Part shown: piece after piece, positions 1 to 5,038 of the stretch
Numbering within the stretch: position 1 is the stretch's first letter
Layout of the letters: each line of letters begins with the position of its first letter
From: a bacterium
GTDB lineage: Bacteria; UBP4; UBA4092; JAOAEQ01
DNA length: 6,845 nucleotides
Assembly: GCA_026416715.1 (NCBI GenBank)
Contig: JAOAEQ010000042.1
Location: 1 to 6,845 of the forward strand
Reading direction: 5' to 3'
Notes under the pieces: generated by a model
Database searches by the model: none
What the model saw: only the letters and a program-made list of their open reading frames with translations
Told to the model about the DNA's origin: nothing
Made by a program: the position numbers and the translations under genes

Positions 1-473
1 GGATTGACGCAATAAGCATGATACGACGGCATTCCTTTTTGATATTGAATCGGAATAACATCAAGCGTATAAAGTTTCTGTTTCGGTTGATTTAGCTGCA
101 TTAGATATTTATATCCCCGAAATTCCGATTGTTGCCGAATAGAATCGGGAATAAGCTCTTTCCCCTGCCAATGTAAATGCGCTTCTGATAACGGTATCAA
201 TTTAGCTTCATCCCAATTATGGCCATTGGGTTCGATTTCGATAATCCGCCGTATCATCCGAAGCTGGTCTCGTTGTTCAGCTGGATATGACGCTGGTAAG
301 AAGTAGGCATAAGCGCAGATATAAGCGTAACCAGTAAACACGATTAACAGCATAATCGCTATTGCGATTCCAGAAAGATATAATTTTTTCGATAGAGCAA
401 TATCTAATTTTGCGAAACGTTTGCTAGAAATGATTATAATGATATAAATAAAAAGACCTAATAAGAGACAGCT
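1..473 (-). CDS. Membrane protein, C-terminal part in shifted frame (partial at left edge)
   Basis: This reading frame has no stop from the left edge back to a TAG at 663-665. The part from about 473 downward reads like protein: a hydrophobic stretch (SCLLLGLFIYIIIIIS), a basic turn (SSKRFAKL), a second hydrophobic stretch (LYLSGIAIAIMLLIVFTGYAY), then a soluble domain of about 100 residues with no motif I recognise. The frame has no ATG until 353, in the middle of the second hydrophobic stretch, and no Shine-Dalgarno there. It therefore looks like the continuation of the two-helix protein encoded at 458-718, in the -1 frame relative to it. The joined protein would have four membrane helices, positively charged inner loops and a C-terminal domain outside the membrane. 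It may be a true frameshift, a sequencing error or, less likely, a separate gene starting at 353. Function unknown. Confidence 0.55.
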
Positions 474-718
474 AACATATTGATAAGCATATATCCCCGA
501 GAGCCGATACCAACCCCAAGAATATAAATTCCTAGCCAGATTAATCCAGCAATAATTATCCCTTTTCTTAATAATCCAAATTTCTTGTTTAGCCAATAGA
601 GAAAACCAAGATAAACTAGGAGCATTATTGCATAAAGGATGAGTCCATCCCAAGAAGTCGGACTATCTACCTCGGGGATTAAAGATGCACTTGATTCAAA
701 AAAAGATAAAGGCCACAT
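458..718 (-). CDS. Membrane protein, N-terminal part (apparently frameshifted)
   Basis: The 86-residue product starts at an ATG 12 nt after the smr stop. It has a short polar N-terminus (MWPLSFFESSASLIPEV), a first membrane helix (LILYAIMLLVYLGFLYWL), a basic loop (NKKFGLLRKG) and a second helix (GIIIAGLIWLGIYILGVGIG), and it ends at a TAG at 458-460. That stop falls where a third helix continues in another frame, so this is best read as the 5' part of a longer gene with one base missing near 458-480. The competing frame is also open across this stretch, but it needs AGG arginine codons and gives a W/C-rich product without helix pattern. No clear Shine-Dalgarno is visible. The close spacing suggests co-transcription with hisF and smr. 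Function not recognised. Confidence 0.6.
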   Translation of the reverse strand: MWPLSFFESSASLIPEVDSPTSWDGLILYAIMLLVYLGFLYWLNKKFGLLRKGIIIAGLIWLGIYILGVGIGSRGYMLINMLAVSY

Positions 719-730
719 GATATCGCTATC

Positions 731-1087
731 TTACTCTATTGAATGTAGAATAACTTTTGTAGCCGCATCGCCCCATTTATTCGGTGGCGCGGAGGAGAAT
801 GATTCTACCTGGGGGTGCCGTGCTAGAAATTCACAAATAGCTTTTCGGAGTTTACCAGTTCCATGCCCGTGAATGATATATACCGGCGATTTCTGATAGA
901 TAAATGCGGTATCGAGATATTTATCGAGGATACGCAGCGCGTCGTCGATATGATGATGGTGAAGATCTAATTCTTCCGAAAAATCTTTCGGTTGCTGACA
1001 CATGATGATTCGAATAGGCGTTGTATGCGAGTTGTTTTTCATTGTTACATTAGCAATGTAAATGTTGCTTTTGAGTTGCGCTTTCAA
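731..1087 (-). CDS. Stand-alone Smr domain protein
   Basis: This small protein (118 residues from the TTG start) is almost entirely one Smr domain, the fold found at the C-terminus of MutS2 and in stand-alone proteins, where it acts as a nuclease or RNA/DNA-binding module. Visible motifs are LDLH at residues 40-43, the helix [15 protein letters not shown], the core [14 protein letters not shown] at about 71-84 and the C-terminal strand segment VESFSSAPP. The usual glycine after LDLH is replaced, giving a run of four histidines (43-46). The TTG start overlaps the hisF stop as TTGA, which suggests translational coupling. An ATG at 1042 (103 residues) and one at 1003 (90 residues) are alternatives, and none has a good Shine-Dalgarno. 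A MutS2 fragment is less likely, because hisF lies directly upstream and no MutS2 ATPase sequence is present. The domain call is firm; substrate and role are unknown. Confidence 0.85.
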   Translation of the reverse strand: MKAQLKSNIYIANVTMKNNSHTTPIRIIMCQQPKDFSEELDLHHHHIDDALRILDKYLDTAFIYQKSPVYIIHGHGTGKLRKAICEFLARHPQVESFSSAPPNKWGDAATKVILHSIE

Positions 1088-1890
1088 TGAAGTTTAACTT
1101 CGTTATATTTATCCGGTCCTTCCGACAAATTAACCGGAATACCTTTTGCCCTGAGATATTCTTTCGCCTGCTTGATTGTATATTCCCGAAAATGGAAGAT
1201 TGATGCGGCTAGAACCGCATCCGCTTTTCCAATCGCTATCGCTTGATAGAGATGCTCGAGATTTCCTGCACCACCAGATGCGATAATCGGGATTTGAACT
1301 GCTTGCGCCATGGTTTTTAAAAGTTCAAGGTCATACCCCGCTTTCGTTCCGTCGGTATCAATACTGGTTGGAAGTAATTCGCCGGCACCGCGCGATTCCG
1401 CTTCTTTCGCCCAGGCAATTGCATCTTTTCCCGTTGGCGTTTTCCCACCGTTAATCAATACTTCCCAACCGGACGGCATTTCTGCTGACCGCCGATAATC
1501 TATCGCTACAACTAAAGATTGGCTGCCGAATTCTTTCGCTGCTGCAGAAATCAACTCCGGATTTTTTACCGCTGCGGTATTAATACTAATTTTATTTGCG
1601 CCAGCTTCAATGAGAATACGCATATCTTCAACCGAACTAATTCCACCGCCTACCGTTAGCGGAACGGTTATCACCGCTGCAGTTTTTTTAACTACTTCAA
1701 TCATAGTTTTCCGTCCTTCAACCGTTGCCATAATGTCTAGAAACGCTATTTCATCTGCACCTTCTTGATTATATCGTGTAGCGATTTCAGCAGGGTCGCC
1801 GGCATCGCGTAGATTCTCAAAGTGAATCCCTTTGACCACTCTCCCACCAGCAATATCAAGACAAGGAATAATCCGTTTATATGCTGCCAT
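1084..1890 (-). CDS. hisF: Imidazole glycerol phosphate synthase subunit HisF
   Basis: HisF is the cyclase half of imidazole glycerol phosphate synthase. With ammonia from HisH it converts PRFAR to IGP and AICAR in cytoplasmic histidine biosynthesis. The 268-residue product is a (beta/alpha)8 barrel. The catalytic aspartates are D12 (PCLD) and D131 (VVAID). Phosphate-binding loops are GGGIS at 81-85 and ASGGAGN at 204-210. R6, E47, K100 and E171 match the gate of the ammonia tunnel. The ATG at 1890 is preceded by GGAGGG at 7-nt spacing, the only strong Shine-Dalgarno in the window; the in-frame ATG at 1905 lies just before it. The sequence is the housekeeping type, not the HisF2 type tied to amidation of surface sugars. 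Small oddities are LDIMAT for the usual LDITAS and a proline in ELLPTS. No hisH or other his gene is in view. The stop overlaps the smr start. Confidence 0.95.
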   Translation of the reverse strand: MAAYKRIIPCLDIAGGRVVKGIHFENLRDAGDPAEIATRYNQEGADEIAFLDIMATVEGRKTMIEVVKKTAAVITVPLTVGGGISSVEDMRILIEAGANKISINTAAVKNPELISAAAKEFGSQSLVVAIDYRRSAEMPSGWEVLINGGKTPTGKDAIAWAKEAESRGAGELLPTSIDTDGTKAGYDLELLKTMAQAVQIPIIASGGAGNLEHLYQAIAIGKADAVLAASIFHFREYTIKQAKEYLRAKGIPVNLSEGPDKYNEVKLH

Positions 1891-1892
1891 AC

Positions 1893-1899
1893 TCTTTCC
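1893..1899 (-). promoter_or_regulatory. Shine-Dalgarno site of hisF
   Basis: On the minus strand a GGAGGGA-type purine run lies 5-7 nt before the ATG at 1890. It overlaps the in-frame ATG at 1903-1905, so it fixes 1890 as the start and excludes the longer reading. Confidence 0.7.
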
Positions 1900-1919
1900 C
1901 TCCATCAGAGAAAATACAT

Positions 1920-1942
1920 CCCAAATTTGGGTTTATATAAAC
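1920..1942. promoter_or_regulatory. Two abutting 12-bp palindromes upstream of hisF
   Basis: CCCAAATTTGGG (1920-1931) and GTTTATATAAAC (1931-1942) are both perfect palindromes and share one base. They cover the end of the candidate -10 box and the predicted transcription start of hisF, where repressor operators commonly sit. No regulator gene is nearby. Palindromes in AT-rich DNA can arise by chance, so an operator role is inference. Confidence 0.35.
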
Positions 1943-1969
1943 TATACCACGAAACAAAGAATATGAGAA
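1941..1969 (-). promoter_or_regulatory. Candidate sigma70-type extended -10 promoter for hisF
   Basis: On the minus strand TTCTCA (1964-1969; four of six to the -35 consensus) is followed after 17 nt by TATAGT (1941-1946; five of six to the -10 consensus), with TGG just before it forming an extended -10. Transcription would start near 1934, giving a 5' leader of about 45 nt. It would let hisF-smr be transcribed separately from the glycan genes upstream. This is a pattern match only. Confidence 0.4.
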
Positions 1970-1982
1970 ATGAATCTGTTAC

Positions 1983-2546
1983 TTAACATTTCCGCTTATT
2001 CGAAGAGATAGTATCTGTTTTAAGGATAAGATTAACCGCTTCAAGAAGGGATTTAGCCGTGAAGGTTGGAATTGATATTTTTGATTTTTGATTTTTAATT
2101 TTGTAATTTCCAATCAGAATGGTTTTGCAACCGACCGCTGTTCCCGCTTGAATATCGCGTTCGCTATCACCAACCATCCAGCAGTTCGTTAAACGCAGTT
2201 TATATTTATTTGCCGTCCGGATAAGCAGCCCTGGCTTTGGTTTCCGGCAAGTACAGTTATCAGATTCAGTATGATGGCAATACGCCACGGAATGAATTTT
2301 CCCGCCGGCTTGCTCGATTTCAGCGAGCATACGGCGAGTGATATCATCGAGTTGCTGTTTGGTCATCAATCCTTTTCCAACACCCTGCTGATTGCTAGTG
2401 ACATGAACCTGATACCCCGCTTCGGTTAATTTCCGAATCGCTCGTTTTGCGTACGGCAAAAATTGAAACTCTGACCATCTCTTAACATAATCACCAACGA
2501 GCCGTTTATTGATTACCCCATCGCGATCGAGGAAGACTACTTTCAT
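1983..2546 (-). CDS. HAD-IIIA phosphatase, GmhB-like (heptose 1,7-bisphosphate phosphatase family)
   Basis: This 187-residue HAD-superfamily phosphatase has all the core motifs: the nucleophile D7 and acid D9 in FLDRDGVIN, the motif II segment TSNQQGVGKG at 50-59, the lysine region CRKPKPG at 100-106, and the metal-binding GDSERD with D127 and D131. A zinc-binding loop is formed by C90, H92, C98 and C100. The closest families are GmhB, which removes the 1- or 7-phosphate in ADP- or GDP-heptose synthesis, and the related HisB N-terminal histidinol-phosphatase. Motif II and the FLDRDGVIN start favour GmhB, and the sugar genes upstream agree; hisF just downstream leaves the histidine option open. 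Residues about 148-158 (YKIKNQKSKIS) come from an AT-rich repeat inserted in frame between the last core strand and the final helix. No Shine-Dalgarno is visible. Substrate uncertain. Confidence 0.85.
   Translation of the reverse strand: MKVVFLDRDGVINKRLVGDYVKRWSEFQFLPYAKRAIRKLTEAGYQVHVTSNQQGVGKGLMTKQQLDDITRRMLAEIEQAGGKIHSVAYCHHTESDNCTCRKPKPGLLIRTANKYKLRLTNCWMVGDSERDIQAGTAVGCKTILIGNYKIKNQKSKISIPTFTAKSLLEAVNLILKTDTISSNKRKC
2071..2110. repeat. AT-rich simple repeat inside the phosphatase gene
   Basis: The plus strand shows near-tandem TTTTTGA / TTTTTGA / TTTTTAA units followed by TTTTG. On the coding strand this gives the low-complexity peptide KIKNQKSKI. The flanking protein matches the family on both sides, so the tract looks like an in-frame insertion in a variable loop. 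Confidence 0.55.
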
Positions 2547-2555
2547 AGGTGTAAG

Positions 2556-2614
2556 CGAAAAAACGGAAAAATCAAAATACCTGAGAACATAAAATCCGAT
2601 TTTTCGTTTTTCCG
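2556..2614. repeat. Imperfect inverted repeat (hairpin) between galE and the phosphatase gene
   Basis: The arms at 2556-2573 and 2598-2614 are complementary apart from two one-base bulges, with a 24-nt loop. The stem is mostly A/T with two CG or CGG steps. The minus-strand transcript lacks a U-run directly after a GC-rich stem, so it is not a standard rho-independent terminator, although a weak one cannot be excluded. The 12-mer TTTTTCGTTTTT in the right arm recurs at 3716-3727, which suggests a dispersed repeat family. Confidence 0.45.
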
Positions 2615-2635
2615 TGTTTAAGTTCCTCGGTTACT

Positions 2636-3571
2636 TTACCCATACCAATTTGGGTTCGACCGGAACCACTCAACCGTTTTCGTTAGTCCGGTTACAAAAT
2701 CGTATTGTGGATTCCAACCGAGGTCGGTTTGCGCTTTCTGCGAATCAAGATAAATCCGCTGGATTTCACCAGCCCGTGGCGGCGCATAGGTTGCCGGATT
2801 CTTAAATCCGATAATCTCCTGCAATTTCTGATAAATTTCGTTTACCGAAATGCCGATGCCCCAGCCGAGGTTATAAGTTCCATTTTTTGAATATCTCAAC
2901 GCAATCAGATTCGCTTGTACTACATCTTCAATATAGACATAATCCCGCTGTTGCGTGCCATCACCGAAAATCGTCGGCGTTTTCCCCGCGAGCATCTGCC
3001 CGATAAAAATTGCATTGACACCCGCTTCTCCTTTCGGATTCTGCCGTGGACCATAGATGTTCGGATAGCGCAAAATGAGATAATTTAATCCATATAACCG
3101 TGCATAGAGTTCGATATATACCTCTGCAGTTCGTTTCGATGCGCCGTAAGGACATTCCGGATTTATCGGATGCGTTTCATCCGCTGGTAGGTCTATTCCT
3201 TCACCATAAATTGCGCCACCAGTAGAAGCGAAAATTAGTTTTTTAACCGTATATTTCCGACTTAACTCAAGCAGATTAATGGTTCCAATGATATTAACCT
3301 CTGCATCATAAATCGGATTCGTAACTGATTTTCGAACATCAATCTGTGCAGCATGATGGTTGATAATATCGAAGTTACCAGCGGTAAAGATTTTCTCAAG
3401 CTCCGCTAACGACCGGATATCGATCGGGAAAAATTGCGCTTGTTGTGGAATATTTTTTTGTATCCCTGTAGAAAGATTATCAACAATCGTTACGTTATGC
3501 CCGGCTTGAATATATGCATCGGCAATATGTGACGCGATAAATCCTGCACCACCGGTTATGAGGATATTCAT
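2636..3571 (-). CDS. galE: UDP-glucose 4-epimerase-like NAD-dependent epimerase (extended SDR)
   Basis: The 311-residue protein is an extended short-chain dehydrogenase that interconverts 4-epimers of UDP-hexoses, probably UDP-glucose/galactose or their N-acetyl forms, in the cytoplasm. The NAD-binding loop GGAGFIAS is at 7-14, with alanine where the third glycine of GxxGxxG is usual. D31 follows the second strand and would bind the NAD ribose. S116/T117 in STGGA and the YGASK motif (Y142, K146) form the catalytic set. The text resembles Thermotoga GalE along its whole length (STGGAIYGE, RYPNIYGPRQ, IFGDGTQQRDYVY). Starts at ATG 3571 or 3580 both fit; I prefer 3571, because MNILITGG is the usual N-terminus. 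An in-frame TTG at 3634 would only add repeat-coded residues (FRISDVNIRVLDF). No Shine-Dalgarno is visible. The neighbours indicate supply of sugar for surface glycan. Exact substrate is uncertain. Confidence 0.88.
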   Translation of the reverse strand: MNILITGGAGFIASHIADAYIQAGHNVTIVDNLSTGIQKNIPQQAQFFPIDIRSLAELEKIFTAGNFDIINHHAAQIDVRKSVTNPIYDAEVNIIGTINLLELSRKYTVKKLIFASTGGAIYGEGIDLPADETHPINPECPYGASKRTAEVYIELYARLYGLNYLILRYPNIYGPRQNPKGEAGVNAIFIGQMLAGKTPTIFGDGTQQRDYVYIEDVVQANLIALRYSKNGTYNLGWGIGISVNEIYQKLQEIIGFKNPATYAPPRAGEIQRIYLDSQKAQTDLGWNPQYDFVTGLTKTVEWFRSNPNWYG

Positions 3572-3598
3572 TGTGTTCATAATTAAACAGATGAAATC

Positions 3599-3775
3599 TA
3601 AAACCCGAATATTGACATCCGAAATACGAAACAAAAAGATAAATGAACAAACTAATTAACTGAAAAATACAAAAGCATAAGAACTCTGTGGCAAAATTCC
3701 GGGTATTGTTTTTGGTTTTTCGTTTTTAAGGTTTTATATTTGTTTCGATATTCGATAGTCGAAGTTCGAATCTTA
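3599..3775. repeat. Degraded inverted-repeat element in the galE leader
   Basis: A 37-nt arm at 3599-3635 pairs with one at 3739-3775 at 25 of 37 positions without gaps. Both are rich in CGAA/TTCG steps, for example CGAAACAAA and TTTGTTTCG. This is the pattern of small dispersed extragenic repeats whose translation reads FRISD-like. The enclosed sequence (3636-3738) has no ORF and holds the candidate galE promoter. It fills most of the 222-nt gap between the aminotransferase and galE genes. Confidence 0.45.
3666..3694 (-). promoter_or_regulatory. Candidate sigma70-type promoter for galE
   Basis: On the minus strand TTGCCA (3689-3694; five of six to the -35 consensus) is followed after 17 nt by TGTATT (3666-3671; four of six to the -10 consensus). 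It lies about 95 nt before the galE ATG, in the only sizeable gap among the glycan genes. Pattern match only, in AT-rich DNA. Confidence 0.3.
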
Positions 3776-3793
3776 AATTTATCTATATTCACC

Positions 3794-4945
3794 CTAACGT
3801 TTATATTTTTTGCTAAGTTTATTTATTGAGTTGATTATATATTCTACCTGATTTTGTTTCAAGTTAGGATATAACGGCAAGGAAATAACCCGTTCATACG
3901 CCCAATTCGCATTCGGGAATTCCGATGGTTTATACCCCCAGACTCGCTGATAATATGGATGATGGTGTAACGGAATATAATGTACACTGGTTCCAATACC
4001 TTTTTTCCGCAAAAGTTCTATGAGCTGGTTTCTTGAAATCCGCAGTTGTTCCAGGTTTAGTTTAATAATATAGAGATGCCAGGAAGAGATTATATCCGGA
4101 GCCACTGTCGGCGTTTCAACCGCTTCATTCTCTGCAAATCCAGCGGTATAGAGTTGTGCATACTTAGTTCGAATCTTATGCCATCGAGTCGCTTGCTGCA
4201 ACTGGGCGATTCCTAACGCTGCGGGAATATCCGGCAAATTATATTTATATCCCGCTTCGAGAACCTGGTAGAACCAGCTGCCTTCTTTCCGATACCGGTT
4301 CCAAGCGCCGTTCGATAACCCATGCAAACTTAACCGGCGGATATGTTCCGCAAGCGATTGCAATGTTGTCGTAAGCACACCACCTTCGCCAGTTGAAATT
4401 GGTTTGGTTGAATGGAAACTAAACACAGCGATGGTTTCAAACGACCCGATTTTTCGACCGCGATATTCTGCTCCAAACGCATGCGCGGCATCGTCGATAA
4501 CCGCTAAACGGTATTGGTTTGCCAGCTGCTGTACTTCCTGCATTGGATACGGATGTCCCGCAAGATGAACCGGGATAATCGCTTTTGTTTTTTTCGTTAT
4601 TTTCCGTTCGATTTCTTGAGGAAGAATTAGCATCCGCTCTTTGTCAACATCAACCAAAACCGGTTTTGCCCCACAATGCACAACTACCGCTGCGGTTGCG
4701 CTGAATGTATATGTCGGAACAATAACTTCGTCCCCCGGTTTGACTCCCAGTGCGACGAGTGATAAATGCAACCCTGCGGTGCCAGAATTTAAGGCAACCG
4801 CATGTTTCGCACCTAATTCTCGACAAATCAATTGTTCAAATCGGAGACTGGTCGGGCCAGTAGTTATCCAACCCACTTTAAGCGCTTGATTAACTGCTTG
4901 GAATTCTTTTTTTCCTATCGTCGGGATATGAAATGGTATAAACAT
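3794..4945 (-). CDS. DegT/DnrJ/EryC1/StrS-family sugar aminotransferase (ArnB-like)
   Basis: This PLP enzyme transfers an amino group, usually from glutamate, to a nucleotide-linked keto-sugar, giving 4-amino-4-deoxy sugars for lipopolysaccharide, capsule or glycoprotein. Numbered from the ATG at 4945 (383 residues): GWITTGP at 25-31, the SGTAG cofactor loop at 54-58, DDAAH with D151 facing the pyridine nitrogen, and SFHSTKPISTGEGG at 176-189 with K181 as the PLP lysine. GYKYNLPDIPAALGIAQL and VHYIPLHHHPYY are the usual C-terminal signatures. The sequence is close to ArnB in GWITTGP and GYKYNL. A TTG at 4975 would add ten residues, but the family normally begins near MIPF, so the ATG is preferred. 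No clear Shine-Dalgarno is visible. A matching 4-keto-sugar dehydratase or oxidase is not in the window, so the donor sugar is unknown. Confidence 0.9.
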   Translation of the reverse strand: MFIPFHIPTIGKKEFQAVNQALKVGWITTGPTSLRFEQLICRELGAKHAVALNSGTAGLHLSLVALGVKPGDEVIVPTYTFSATAAVVVHCGAKPVLVDVDKERMLILPQEIERKITKKTKAIIPVHLAGHPYPMQEVQQLANQYRLAVIDDAAHAFGAEYRGRKIGSFETIAVFSFHSTKPISTGEGGVLTTTLQSLAEHIRRLSLHGLSNGAWNRYRKEGSWFYQVLEAGYKYNLPDIPAALGIAQLQQATRWHKIRTKYAQLYTAGFAENEAVETPTVAPDIISSWHLYIIKLNLEQLRISRNQLIELLRKKGIGTSVHYIPLHHHPYYQRVWGYKPSEFPNANWAYERVISLPLYPNLKQNQVEYIINSINKLSKKYKR

Positions 4946-4987
4946 ATCCGATATATTTTGACTTGAGATTTTCAAGTTATAAGCGTA

Positions 4988-5026
4988 GTTAGATTGAACG
5001 ACCCCGAGCTCCTCGTTCGACCTAAC
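4988..5026. repeat. Strong hairpin between wzi-like and aminotransferase genes
   Basis: The arms at 4988-5001 and 5013-5026 match at 12 of 14 positions. In the minus-strand transcript this is 12 pairs, one G-U and one mismatch, around an 11-nt loop (5002-5012) containing GAGCTC. No U-run follows on the minus strand, so a terminator is doubtful. It could be an mRNA-processing or stability element or a dispersed palindrome. It ends 12 nt after the wzi stop and starts 42 nt before the aminotransferase ATG. Confidence 0.55.
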
Positions 5027-5038
5027 TTCACTATTATT

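Noticed and set aside
440-480. Programmed -1 ribosomal frameshift in the left membrane gene
   Set aside because: No slippery heptamer lies before the TAG at 458-460, and no clear stimulatory hairpin was seen; an indel is simpler.
639-872. Plus-strand reading frames here and at 1310-1498, 2614-2890, 4641-4889 and 5826-6126
   Set aside because: All lie opposite well-supported minus-strand genes, lack recognisable motifs and look like antisense shadows.
1084-1890. HisF2-type subunit for amidation of surface sugars
   Set aside because: The sequence has the canonical CLD...GRVVKG start and full catalytic set of housekeeping HisF, and no WbpG-like amidotransferase is nearby.
1891-1905. hisF start at ATG 1905
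   Set aside because: The Shine-Dalgarno GGAGGG lies after this codon and is well placed for ATG 1890.
2556-2614. Rho-independent terminator after galE
   Set aside because: The stem is A/T-rich with bulges and a long loop, and no U-run follows a GC stem on the transcribed strand.
3572-3634. N-terminal extension of GalE from TTG 3634
   Set aside because: The added residues FRISDVNIRVLDF are translation of the TTCG-type repeat, and the NAD-binding strand normally begins at the protein's first residues.
4946-4975. TTG start of the aminotransferase at 4975
   Set aside because: No Shine-Dalgarno, a rare start codon, and the family begins close to MFIPF.
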